Shown here: in pieces, positions 18,599 through 28,827 of the stretch
How the letters are laid out: the number at the start of each line of letters is the position of its first letter
Position numbering within the stretch: the first letter of the stretch is position 1
The notes under the pieces: generated by a model
Seen by the model: only the letters and a program-made list of their open reading frames with translations
Told to the model about the DNA's origin: nothing
Databases searched by the model: none
Program-made: the position numbers and the translations under genes
Source: Gracilaria gracilis
Taxonomy: Eukaryota; Rhodophyta; Florideophyceae; Gracilariales; Gracilariaceae
Length of the DNA: 64,000 nucleotides
Assembly: GCA_030374805.1 (NCBI GenBank)
Contig: JARGSG010000204.1
Coordinates: forward strand, 62,001 to 126,000
Reading direction: 5' to 3'

Positions 18599-19767
18599 TG
18601 CATTCGTTTATGATATACGTGCATCGTTTCATGTCTCGAACGGGCTGTACAAATATTTACTCTTCAGTCTAGCGTGGCTTTCAACGATGTTTCTCAATAC
18701 TCTTCGAACGTTTATGTTGGTTTATGTCTCGAACGGGCTCAATCTGTACAAATACGCAGAGTTCGACAAGAGGGGTCCTTCGACAGATAGGTTGTCACTC
18801 GTGCTCATTTCACTCCAGAGCCCTATGGTTGTGAAGCAAGCTTTGAAAGGTGCGATCCACAAAAGTTTGTTCGGATCTTCGTAAAATTTTTTATGTTTGT
18901 CTTGTTTCGTGTCTTCGTAGCCAGCCCATGTTCTAGACAACGACCATGTTAGGACGTCCATTCGTCAGAAGCGAGAGATCAGCACATCGTAAGCTACAGA
19001 TGTACACAACAGGTCAAATCTTGTTCTTCGATCTGTAAACGTCGCGAATTAAAGCGCTTCAAACTCGTCAGCTTGGGAATTCCTACAGAAGTATACCCTT
19101 GGTAGTCTTTTACTCGCTAACCCTTGAAGCTTGCGCTGTCAAAGGGTACGAACAGCATCTCAGACAAGTCGTCGCCGCTACCCAGAAGGAGCATTAACCT
19201 GTTGCCTGTGACACTACAAGGAACACAATTTCCGTTGTTTTACAAAGACTTTGGATACCATGTTCCTCGCCACCACTGGCTTTTAGCTTAAGCGAACAAA
19301 AAAGCCCTTGGTGAGAGACAATCATTTCGCTGAGAACGGAGTCAAGCATGCTGTACAAAAAAATCCGTCCCATTCGTCTACGGACGAGTTCATGGTCGTA
19401 GCAACTCTAGGAACCCCGGCTGAACTACATATCCGACGAACCTTAAACGTCTAAAAAGAATAATTGCTTCACAGATGAAAGTCGTTTGCGAGATTGTGTA
19501 AACTGTTTATCACAGCAAGATATCACCGTGATTAGAAACCTCCGCTGCCGACACCCTGAGAAGATATTACACTTCGCACTAAGCCCGCCTTCAGTGCGAT
19601 TGAAGGAGAATCCTCTCTCGCATAATCTCCGTTGAGGCCAACGCCACAGTTTCAATTAAAATGTTTGGTCTTTAGACAAACTTGAGGAAAGAGCTTGAAG
19701 TGACCTTTCTGTTCACTGACGGCTTGTAATCCACTTCACAGTTCGGAAATCCTACAATAGAAGAGCG
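18599..19767. other. Convergent intergenic region with a short duplication
   Basis: Spacer between the 3' ends of the cyclin-like and kinase genes. A 16-mer ATGTCTCGAACGGGCT occurs at 18631-18646 and again at 18724-18739, each followed by CTGTACAAATA (with 4 extra bases in the second), so a segment of about 93 bp was duplicated just after the cyclin stop. The remaining sequence shows no gene. Confidence 0.6.
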
Positions 19768-22380
19768 CTATGATTCTACACGATGACAAAGAACGTTTAG
19801 CCTCTGTACAAGATTTTCAAAGGTTGGTCGACGTCTCGGGTCATCGGCAAAGCACTCAACAATCATCTCCCTTAGCTCTGGTGCACATTGTTCTGGGGGA
19901 GGGGTAGGTAACTTTTCTCCCCTACTGCCGACCTTGAATACGATCTGCATGGGGTGATCATCTCGCCATGGTTTTTCACACATTACAAGCTCCCAAAGAA
20001 TGACACCGAAAGAGAACACGTCAGACTTTTCATTGAATGGATCTTGTCGGAGCAGCTCTGGTGCCATCCATTCGGGAGTGCCTCCGGGTCCAGTATTGAC
20101 GTAAGATCCGGTTCTCAGTCGACTGAGACCGAAGTCCGTAATCTTGACCTCACGGACGTTCTTCCCCAGCAACACATTTGGCGACTTCACGTCACGATGA
20201 ATCACGATTGGGTACTGTGAGTGCAAATGAGCCATTCCTTTAGCCACACCAAACGCAATCCACACGGTTTTGATTAGTGGGAAAGGCCCCAGCTGATTGC
20301 GACGTCGACGATGAATCGCTCGATATAAACTTCCACCAGGCATGAATTCAAGGACGATGGCCAGATTTGGGCTATGAATGCAAGCTCCGATAAACTCAAC
20401 TATGTTGGGATGTCGGAGTTTGGACATAAGCTTCATCTCGACCATGAATTCGGCTTTCAAGGCTTGAGGGTCGTCATCCTCAAGCTTCTGAAGCGTTTTG
20501 ACCGCCACCATTCGTTGATTCAGCCGACATTTATATACTTCACCAAATCCACCCGCACCAATTCTTGGACCGAACACGATCTCCTTGAAGTCAATTGCCC
20601 AACTGTCTCTCCATCGATAATCGAAAAACATCTGTGACACAGTCTCTTCCCCTTCTGCCTGCTCTGCCAGTGGTTCAAAGAGTTCTCTGTTCTCATTTCC
20701 ATCGCGTTTCATGAGCAGGTTTTCCGCAATTCTAAGTCGACATTCGGGGTCGTTCTGAATTCCGGAACCGGCACCAGCTCCTTCAAACAGGTCATCAGCC
20801 TGAGCAGCATTGTCGCGCTCCTCCGGTCGGCTAACACCGACCGCACCAAGAATCTCGTCCAGCAATACAGTAGCACGAGTAAAGTTATGCTCGCGGCAAT
20901 CAACACCCTCTGTCGCAACAAGCCTTCGAGCCAAGGGCGTGAGATCGCACGTTCTCCAGTAAATGGGAACAACGAAGTTTCCGTGCGACTCAAAATCACG
21001 ACAGAACGCCAATGAAAAGGCCTCGGTACATTCCACTGAATGGAAGTAGTCATCAGACAGTAATGCAAGGAATGTATGGCTCGATCTCACTGCATCCATG
21101 ATCTTGTTGTCGACAACTCCCCGTTTTCGGACAGATATATCGCGAGACTCGGCGACATGAATGCGAATCTGTGGATTCTTTGACGTCAGATATGCAATCA
21201 TATCTGTCGCAGATTCCTTATCAGCCGGAGCAAACGAAAAGAAAACGTCGAAATTGCGAGGAGGAAGAAGTGGGGGAACAGCCAAGCTCCCCGTGAGAGA
21301 TTCCTTTGTCCTTCGGAACATTTCGATGTCCTTGGTAATGTCCGTATCCGGCAAAAGGATTTTGACTGTGCGCAGAGGCAGTCCCATGTGCATCCAGGCG
21401 TAGGCTACCTCCACAGCGGCCTGCACAAAATGCTTTCGCAAAGAGGGCGACAACAGTGCGCCACTAAGAGGAATCAGAACAGACTGGATCTGTACGTCAC
21501 CGCCAATTACGGTGGTTAGACATTTAACAATATCCAGAATGATGCTATCGTCCCGTGTGAGCTCCTCGCCGGGATCTTCGTAAACCAGAAGTCGTTTGTA
21601 CTCAAAACCGAGCGGACGCGGTCGCGGAAGTGGACGAGATAACCAACAGTGGTAATGACGTCGATACGACGGTTCAATCTTACTCTCCCGTTCAAGGGAT
21701 GCAAGTGATATTCCAGAACGGTTAAGAGCAGCCAAAGAAGAATCGCGATTCGCTTTGTACTGTCCACGTTCGCGCAAGTAGACAATAAGGAGATCGGTTT
21801 CATCGCCTTTCGATAATCCTTCGACAGAGCCCTGGAAAAGCTCTATCCGACCAGTATAGTCCTTTTGATGAACGTTGATGAAATCCTTACGCTGCAGTCC
21901 CAACGTATCTGGGCGACCATACTTTACGGGTGCATGACTGGACGGTGCGGGACGATTATCTGAAACGTAAGGAAGCTGAACAGGGGCAGCCACAGCAGGA
22001 TACCTGCGATTGGCATCTTGCGGAGATCGAGGGTTGATATTAGCTTGCGCAGAGGAACGAGGTGACAACGCTCCAACGGGAGACTGATGCTGTTGATTTG
22101 CAGAAAGAGGACGTGGTTGATATCCATTTGGAGCTCGTCGATGTCTCTGGGCGCTATCCTGATGCATTCTGGGGGCATCTCTTTGCGGCAAGTTGCGCGG
22201 ATCAAAGTCGATTCGGTCGGCATTTGGCACGACTGCTCGATGGGGTACACGATCTATTGGAGCGCGCTGAGGATTACCGCGATTGCGTTTACGATGACGC
22301 TTGAGGCGGAGATTGCCGGGTCGATGGAATGGGGTATCGGACGGAGTTGAATTTCGGGCAGAACTAAGACCATTGCCCAT
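19768..22380 (-). CDS. Macro-like / TIR-domain / TKL protein kinase fusion
   Basis: An 870-aa signalling protein. The ATG at 22378-22380 gives MGNGLSSA, a good N-myristoylation signal (Gly2, Ser6); the frame above it begins only at GTG. Residues about 10-170 are Arg/Pro/Gln-rich and disordered. Residues about 176-362 resemble a diverged macro domain (IELFQGSVEGL at the start, IQSVLIPLSGALL and VKILLPDTD near the end). Residues about 376-512 resemble a TIR domain (FDVFFSFAPADKE, DAVRSSHTFLALLSDDYF, then ECTEAFSLAF). Residues 598-863 form an intact Raf-like TKL kinase: P-loop GAGGFGEV, Lys628 in VAVKTL, HRD 728-730, DFG 749-751, and GTPEWMAPE. The kinase assignment is sure, the TIR likely, the macro tentative. 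TIR and macro modules both deal with NAD/ADP-ribose chemistry in other proteins; a sensor kinase is an inference. Confidence 0.85.
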   Translation of the reverse strand: MGNGLSSARNSTPSDTPFHRPGNLRLKRHRKRNRGNPQRAPIDRVPHRAVVPNADRIDFDPRNLPQRDAPRMHQDSAQRHRRAPNGYQPRPLSANQQHQSPVGALSPRSSAQANINPRSPQDANRRYPAVAAPVQLPYVSDNRPAPSSHAPVKYGRPDTLGLQRKDFINVHQKDYTGRIELFQGSVEGLSKGDETDLLIVYLRERGQYKANRDSSLAALNRSGISLASLERESKIEPSYRRHYHCWLSRPLPRPRPLGFEYKRLLVYEDPGEELTRDDSIILDIVKCLTTVIGGDVQIQSVLIPLSGALLSPSLRKHFVQAAVEVAYAWMHMGLPLRTVKILLPDTDITKDIEMFRRTKESLTGSLAVPPLLPPRNFDVFFSFAPADKESATDMIAYLTSKNPQIRIHVAESRDISVRKRGVVDNKIMDAVRSSHTFLALLSDDYFHSVECTEAFSLAFCRDFESHGNFVVPIYWRTCDLTPLARRLVATEGVDCREHNFTRATVLLDEILGAVGVSRPEERDNAAQADDLFEGAGAGSGIQNDPECRLRIAENLLMKRDGNENRELFEPLAEQAEGEETVSQMFFDYRWRDSWAIDFKEIVFGPRIGAGGFGEVYKCRLNQRMVAVKTLQKLEDDDPQALKAEFMVEMKLMSKLRHPNIVEFIGACIHSPNLAIVLEFMPGGSLYRAIHRRRRNQLGPFPLIKTVWIAFGVAKGMAHLHSQYPIVIHRDVKSPNVLLGKNVREVKITDFGLSRLRTGSYVNTGPGGTPEWMAPELLRQDPFNEKSDVFSFGVILWELVMCEKPWRDDHPMQIVFKVGSRGEKLPTPPPEQCAPELREMIVECFADDPRRRPTFENLVQRLNVLCHRVES

Positions 22381-24701
22381 GACGTTGTTAGCGTTACGCG
22401 GCACAGAAGAAAGGCAATACTTGCACGAATACTGCTGTTTTCGGTAGTTTGGTGCGATGATAGAGCGACACGGTTGTAGCGCTGGGTGGGTGGGGCCACG
22501 AAGATGTGGTTAGGGACAAAAGAGGTGTGTGGGATTGGCGACTATGTAGACAAGAGCGCTGAGCTGGAAGCTGGGTAGCTCGAAAGCGACGGCAAGTCAC
22601 AGTAACACAAGGGCGGACGGACACAGGGTCGCGCACGGCACGTACGAAGAGGAGAAGGACGGACACGGAGCGAACGTTGGGTAGGCTCGAAGAGACGCCG
22701 GGTGGTACGGTGGCGGAGGAGTGGAGAGGACGGGGATTGGGAGGCGGCAACGAGGCGGGTTAGGGAGCGGGAGGAGGAAGAAGAAAAGTACCGGCTGCAA
22801 GGGAGTGGTGGCACGACGGTACGAACGGGAGCGCTCAGTTAGTTTCGGGGGAAAGGGGGGAGAGAGGGGGGGGGGGGGGGGGGGGGGGGGGGGAAGAGCC
22901 GGACGGCGGTCGTTGCGACAAGGTTTGCGCCAAGGCGGTTGAGCGTGAACACGGGACGTCTTGGGCCCAGCGCAAGGCTTTGGTGGGTGGCGCGATTGTT
23001 ACGGCGGGGCGGCTGGGCGGGGCGTTTGGGTCGGCGCCGTGCGCGGGGAGGCTCATGCGGCAGTGCGCGCTGGGTAGCCGCACGGCTACCGGGAGTTCCC
23101 GCGCGCGTGCGCGGCGCGTTTGAAACGGTTTCCAATCGGCGCAGTGGCGCGTGACTGGCTGTGCTGCACGCTTGGCGCCGCGCGTTGTGCGCGGTATGGG
23201 GCGCGTTCGACCCGCAGCGGCTCTCGCCGCTGCGCGCCGCGGCGCCGTGTGCCACGGTGACTGCACAGTGTAAGGTGCGTTCCGCCAACAAACGTCAGCG
23301 CACTTGTCAAACATCGATGTTTCCGCACCCCCTCTGTTGCCATTCGTTCGCGCTAGCACAAGTCAGAAAACTCTCAAGTATGTACGCGCATGTTGCACAT
23401 ACTGCTCTAGATGCACTAGAGCTAGCCCTTGTAGCCTCTTTGGCCAACATCACTTCCCTTGTGAATTATTTCCATGCACACCTGCACAACGTTGTGTTCG
23501 CAACTGCACTACACGCATTTTTAATCACACCAGTGGCATCTCTTAGACAAAACGATCAAAAACTGCCATGCTGAGCTCAACTCGGCTTTACCAGTTCTTG
23601 CCCAGATAAAAGACCCAGCCCAATAATTTCATTCACAATCAACAAGCCCGCTTTGCAAGCTTTGCACGTGCCCTCTTCATTGTAAATATTTACAATCCCC
23701 GTTCCACCACTTTACATTCATCCGAACGGGTTCAAGTCCCTTTTCCGATTTCACAATACGCGAAGCCAGCGTTGTTTCTTTTTCGACAGCAAGAAAAGCC
23801 CTGGTCACGTATATGATATGGATACCGAAGGTACAGTAGTAGATTTACATAGATATCAAGTCTTGTCAAGTCTTGGCGGTGTCAAACGCTACGAGATGGC
23901 AGTAGGTGTAATTACAGATATCTTCATAAATACGATCGATATTACAAATCGGAATTGCTTCCTTACTTCTGCACGTAGTCGTTCACCATTGCAGTATGTT
24001 CCAATACGGCCTCACTTGGTCTTCAAGAACGGTACACAAAGAAAGCCATGGCCACAAAGTCACAGACTTATCAAGTAGCGGAGAACACCCAATGCCTTTG
24101 GTGGAAACAACTTGGCCAGAGCCCGCTGCGGCACTCCTTTGACGAATGGTTGTTTAATCTTTGTGCCAAGTCAGCAAAACCTTGAGGGGCTGGTAAACAA
24201 AGATACACTGATGCTTTTTTCTTCAACCAACACCACATAGATACCCTTGTATAAGTGTAGCTCAAAGCGTATTGGGGGGTTTCGCTTCCAAAGAGCGAGA
24301 ACTAGCTAGCTAGTGCAGAAAGCAATTGAATTTATATGTCCACTAGTTAATGCACATATATTTTAATTTACCGGTAGGATCATGGTTTTGGAAAACGAAC
24401 AGGTGTTTGTGGTCAAGTCTAAAACTTCATCATCAATGTCCCGGATTCAATCATATTATCTTACCAAGGGTAGCGTTACCGTTGGTATTGTAGATCTGGA
24501 AATTTGCGTCGCTTCACTGCAACACCGAAAGGAGAGCAGGCTTGTTTTCGTTCGTTCTTCTCTGCCCAGCGCTTCCTTGGAGTCTTCAACTTCTGGTACA
24601 CAACACAACCCTTATTGACAAATAGTTGCCCAATTGCGCTTCGCGTTTCTTGCAAGATCCCGCGTCAGATCACATTCGTTGATATACTGGCGCTCATTGA
24701 C
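22381..24701. other. Divergent intergenic region, GC-rich then AT-richer
   Basis: The first 900 bp upstream of the kinase are strongly purine-skewed on the plus strand and contain a 28-G run. 22.95-23.3 kb is CpG-rich. From 23.3 to 24.7 kb composition is ordinary. No protein family is recognisable. One frame reads in from 24504 but starts at TTG, and the hydrolase begins at 24702. Confidence 0.5.
22866..22893 (+). repeat. 28-base poly-G tract
   Basis: 28 consecutive G, preceded by GGGGG and GGGGGG blocks. On the minus strand it is poly-C about 490 bp upstream of the kinase ATG. It is a strong candidate for G-quadruplex formation, and its length is prone to sequencing or assembly error. Confidence 0.9.
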
Positions 24702-25751
24702 ATGAAGATAGATCCAAATTTGCTCAGCAGAGGTGGTCTAACATATGTACTTCGTAAAATTGCGAGTGGAGAGACGATTCATCATATAACTTTAGTTAGG
24801 GAGAAGTCACTCAATGCCCTACGACCGGCCACTTTTATTGCATTGAATGCCGTCATCGACTGTGTCAAGCCTCCAAGCTATGTTCTTCTAACCGGGTCTG
24901 GTCGCGCCTTTTCCGCAGGTGGGGATGTGCGGATGCTTCGTGAAAAAGTGATGAGTGCCGGTCCTATTCTGTCGAATGAACGACAAGCTGCGGCATGGGA
25001 AACGTTAAACAGAGAGTATCGCTTCATGGAGAGAATGGCGTCGTTACGAGATTCGGGAATAGTCACAGTTGCCCTGTCTGATGGATATGCTTTTGGAGCC
25101 GGACAAGGACTTTTCCAGTCCTGTTCAGTGCGCTTAGTAACTGCGAAAGCCCTGTTCTCAATGCCGGAGGTGGCCATCGGACTTGTGCCAGATTGTGGCG
25201 CAACTCATTTCTATACGAGGATGCCAGGTTGCGTGGGAATGTACGCGTCTCTTACGGGGGCCCGCATTGCAGCCGCAGATGCCATCGCCCTGGGTTTGGC
25301 GGATGGTGTGATCGATGCCCAATGGACAGGTACTGATCTTGTGGGAGTTAGCAGAGACGCCGTCATCAGCAAACTGCAGACCCCCTTGGATGGAGTTACC
25401 GATCTTTCAAATCCCGAATCTGAAATGCGGCGGGTTATTGACGATGCATTCTCTCATGGAAGTGTGAAAGAAATAATCCAGCAACTAGAGTCAAAGGACG
25501 ACGAATGGGCCAGACAAGCGTTCGATGCTATGAAGAAAGCATCACCACGCGCTCTACATGAATGCTTTCGGATCATGAAAGAGGGCTACAAGGAAAGGGG
25601 TTTGAGAATAGCTCTTGAACGCGAGTTGCTGATTGAAGCAGATCTGGCAGCGCGGAGCGATTTTGTTGAAGGTGTGCGAGCATTGCTTGTGGACAAAACC
25701 GGGAATCCAGAATGGGAGACTTTTGTGCCAACTCAAGTCTCCGTTGTGTAA
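24702..25751 (+). CDS. 3-hydroxyisobutyryl-CoA hydrolase-like enzyme (crotonase fold)
   Basis: A 349-aa member of the enoyl-CoA hydratase/isomerase superfamily, HIBCH branch, which in valine breakdown cleaves 3-hydroxyisobutyryl-CoA. Seen: ITLVREKSLNAL near the N terminus, the oxyanion-hole segment SGRAFSAGGDVRML, the second loop GYAFGAGQGLF, the catalytic segment MPEVAIGLVPDCGATHF, and the C-terminal branch signature DFVEGVRALLVDKTGNPEW. The first in-frame ATG is 24702; the 66 codons above it begin at TTG. A classical mitochondrial presequence is not obvious. A peroxisomal C-terminal tripeptide is not seen either (it ends SVV). Other acyl-CoA hydrolase or hydratase activity cannot be excluded. 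Confidence 0.88.
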   Translation: MKIDPNLLSRGGLTYVLRKIASGETIHHITLVREKSLNALRPATFIALNAVIDCVKPPSYVLLTGSGRAFSAGGDVRMLREKVMSAGPILSNERQAAAWETLNREYRFMERMASLRDSGIVTVALSDGYAFGAGQGLFQSCSVRLVTAKALFSMPEVAIGLVPDCGATHFYTRMPGCVGMYASLTGARIAAADAIALGLADGVIDAQWTGTDLVGVSRDAVISKLQTPLDGVTDLSNPESEMRRVIDDAFSHGSVKEIIQQLESKDDEWARQAFDAMKKASPRALHECFRIMKEGYKERGLRIALERELLIEADLAARSDFVEGVRALLVDKTGNPEWETFVPTQVSVV

Positions 25752-26894
25752 GAAGCTGCAATATGCATTCGAATGTTCTAGAAGTTGTCGTTGCCGACGC
25801 CAACTTTTTTTCGAAGTCTCGTCCTTGAAGCTGTCAATCATGAGCTCTCAAGTCTTGAGTCTAGTTCTGTGAGTGCAGTATTCCTGCTCCTCCCATTGAA
25901 AGAGTAACTTACACCGCTCAATACCAGCGGAGGGAATGAAACTCAATGCAGGCAAAGAAAGGGATATTCGTCTATTATATTGCAGAACAAGTGTATTCAG
26001 CGTCGGAAGGTGACAATGGATTCTCATCGCTGTTCCTTCTCTTTCATTAACACCGCCACATGAGAAAGCTGCTAAATCTTCTGACCGTTGCCTCAATGAG
26101 AACAACACATTCCCTGGCTCCGCCTTCTGCTGGAAAGTTTCTCATGCTCGAGAAAAACTGGCTTCCGCTTCTGGCGAAGGCGTAACTGAAGCCGAAGAAT
26201 TGTACCTATGGCATGGCGCGTACACCTATTGCTTGGGTCAACTTTGAGCTTGATTTCAGTCAGTGCAAATACCCACTTGTTGCCAGGGGCCTCGCAATGA
26301 CTAAGATGCTGATGTCATGCTCACCTACGTCTGCTGCTGAAATGCTTGCGGGATTGAAAAGCGACGTTTGCTCTTTCTGCACCATTCACAACGTGGACAT
26401 AGATATAATTCTAGTGGGACCCACGTCATTGTCATCTCAACCCCTACCACATGGAGTCTCTTCTCTGGTGTGCCTCAAAGAGTTATGTCCCTGTGAAATG
26501 GTACACGAAGGCACAGTGCCCGTAGTTGTGGCTCACAACGGCAAATGGTAAAGTAGCATTAAGTGCTTGGAAGGCACAAGTCAATGAATTACTTTGCTCG
26601 CCACCGTTACGGCGGACTTTTAGGACAGAAGGGTAGAAGCTTTCAAGCTTTCAAGTCTCGAAAGCGTCCCTTAAGTGCTACTCTAAAAAGACGATACTGA
26701 CGCCAAGGTGAACCACGTTCGTTGCATATCCATCTCATACTCGACAGTGTCGAATCTTCAAACCGGGCACCGGTAAGCAACGAAACAGGACCTGACTAGT
26801 GTTGAGAATATTGGTTTCTGAATCTCCGTTTGGGAATTGTAATTCTACTCTTGTTGTCATAAAACCCTCTAACATGACTTTTTGGAGTTCTTCG
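25752..26894. other. Convergent intergenic region
   Basis: No recognisable gene. A 112-codon ATG frame at 26213-26551 (+) has no family resemblance and no good start context. It is kept only as a possible small ORF. Confidence 0.4.
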
Positions 26895-27815
26895 TCACCA
26901 TAGCCTGTTCTCTAAACTTGGATGTACCAAAGACCTTAAACTCATCTTGACGGACTGTGACTCATCACGCATATGGATACCGGTGTTCGTCCTGTTAGGT
27001 GCATGAGTAAGAGTTTGTGAAAATCGTTGTGAATCGATGGAAGGCAAGTCGTGCTGAACCATGGGGTGGTTTTGCATTCGCGCTGGGAAGTCTCTTTCGA
27101 TATGTTCCCGAAGCCTTTCAAGCAAGGCTACCATACGTTCCCAAACTTCATCTCTCAATTCCTCAAACCTACCAGGTAATAAACCGAGCAGCGCATCATG
27201 ATGTGCTGGTATCGCTCGGCGGCGTGGACAAGTTATGCCACAGTTACCCCATCTCTCGCCACATGAATAGCATAATTCGCCACCACAGACACACACGACA
27301 TGCGGACAACCAACAGTCTTTTCAATGCCAGTGCCGCAGTCGGGACAACGACGCCAGCCCTGGTCGCGTATCAATTCATGCAAGGCTTCTTCACTGTCCC
27401 GCTCGACATGAAGCGGAGAGACCGGAGGTAAACTCTTGGCGGGCTTGCGCACGAGCTCGCACTGGAAACGAGCAAGCTTCGCAATCTGATCGGTTTGGAG
27501 AAGACCGTTTAGTGCCGAAAGCGGAACCGGTGCACGGCAGTCCTGCTCAGCACAGCGGAGCGGAAGAAGCTGACGATCAGCGACAGCAGAGCGGGCATAC
27601 TGAGTGAGACAGGGTGGACATAGAGCGCCACAGCAACTGTTGCACAGGAAGACGGAGCCTTCTAGAGGGACGGGATCCCAGCAGGCAGCACAGGTTTGAG
27701 GGGCGATGAGCAGAGACGAAATAGAGAGGCGACGACGGGAGCGAGGCTGTTCCGGAGGGTCGTGTTCGTCTCGAATGAGATCACGAACGGCATCGTAGAA
27801 CCTCTTCCTCCCCAT
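26895..27815 (-). CDS. RBR-like RING E3 ligase candidate without a clear IBR
   Basis: 306 aa. Residues about 42-93 form a Cys-rich RING1-like module (CAACWDP ... CNSCCGALCPPC ... CAEQDC). Residues about 157-190 form a RING2/Rcat-like module (CPDCGTGIEKTVGCPHVVC, CVC, CYSCGERW). Cys170, in the GC of this segment, sits where RBR ligases carry the catalytic Cys that accepts ubiquitin. The roughly 60 residues between the modules contain only one Cys, so a normal zinc-binding IBR is absent or degenerate. The C-terminal third is helical and charged, without family features. The ATG at 27813-27815 is used because the frame above starts at GTG. Ubiquitin transfer is inferred from the fold only. Confidence 0.8.
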   Translation of the reverse strand: MGRKRFYDAVRDLIRDEHDPPEQPRSRRRLSISSLLIAPQTCAACWDPVPLEGSVFLCNSCCGALCPPCLTQYARSAVADRQLLPLRCAEQDCRAPVPLSALNGLLQTDQIAKLARFQCELVRKPAKSLPPVSPLHVERDSEEALHELIRDQGWRRCPDCGTGIEKTVGCPHVVCVCGGELCYSCGERWGNCGITCPRRRAIPAHHDALLGLLPGRFEELRDEVWERMVALLERLREHIERDFPARMQNHPMVQHDLPSIDSQRFSQTLTHAPNRTNTGIHMRDESQSVKMSLRSLVHPSLENRLW

Positions 27816-28827
27816 TTGTGACGACAGGTGGGAGTGGGGCTTGTTAGAGATTGCAGGCACTACCGAAGAAGGCTAGTGAAACGAATGAAAGACGGAGGTG
27901 GCATTCCTGAGCGGTAGCATAAACGAAGGTGGGGTGGGAACGGGTGGGGAGGGCGAGGGTGGGCAAGTGCGGGGCGGGTAGGGTGTGGCGGTAAGTGGAT
28001 GTGGAGGGGCCAATTGGGGTGGACTGCAGGGAAGAATTGAGAGTGGGGAAGAAGGGAGACTAGTGGGGGCGGGGGTTGGGTGAAGCGGAGGAGACGGGGA
28101 GGAGGAGAGCGAGGGAGGCGACGGGGGTTTTGGGTTGAGCGAAAACGGATTGCGAAATGCGAGGGATTTGAAAGGAAACGCGCAGCGACCAACACGCCCG
28201 TGCAAACGCAGCGCGCCGATGTGCACGGAGCCGATGCATGTCGTGGCGGCGGCATGGCGGCGTGCGGTCGCGTGGCACCGCGAGCGCGGCACCGATGCAC
28301 GCACGTCTTTGTTTTTAAGTGTGCTGCGAAGAAGGACGTCGGTGGAAGCCATTGAGTGTTGGTGCCACGCTGCTACGCGCTCGTTCCACCACGTTCCCCT
28401 GCTTACGGTTACGTGGTGATAGTGCTCGTTGTGGAACGACTGTCCCATTCCAAACGTGGCGTCTCACCACTGGCTGCGCGTCTCCGATTCCAATGTACTG
28501 CGCGCCCGATACGACATGCGGCACTGGTTGTTATGCACCGGTGCGCGAGAATTGGTCTGCGCGGCGCGGAAGAAGCTCTGCCATTGCTGTACTCTGTGGT
28601 GACGAATCGTCCAATGCTCATCCCACAATTCAATTGAACACTCAATTGACCGCCGGGCGCTGTCCACGTGGTGTTGTGGCCTTCGTGGACAAGTGCCGGA
28701 GCAGCGCGTTCGACGCGGCCGGCGTCCGACGTCGGTATGGCATTGCGCGTGGTGCGCGGCGTTGCCAACGTCTCTTCATCACCCGTCTTCCTGGATCAGA
28801 CGCAATCGTGCGCCAAGCGTGTGCAAC
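27816..28827. promoter_or_regulatory. Divergent promoter region, RBR-like / RPL19
   Basis: About 1 kb. The half near the RBR gene is purine-rich on the plus strand (many GGGG and GGAGG blocks). The half near RPL19 is CpG-rich. Long frames on both strands overlap each other and look like composition artefacts. The RPL19 5' leader must lie at the right edge. Confidence 0.45.

Noticed and set aside
23729-23739. GGTTCAAGTCC, resembling a tRNA B box
   Set aside because: No A box or foldable acceptor stem at the right distance was found, so no tRNA is called.
24504-24701. N-terminal extension of the HIBCH-like enzyme
   Set aside because: The frame opens at TTG, not ATG. The same reason removed extensions of nicastrin, RPAP1, the kinase, the RBR-like, the PQ-loop and the GNAT genes.
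26213-26551. A 112-codon ATG frame
   Set aside because: No family resemblance, no supporting context and intergenic composition. It is mentioned only in the spacer note.
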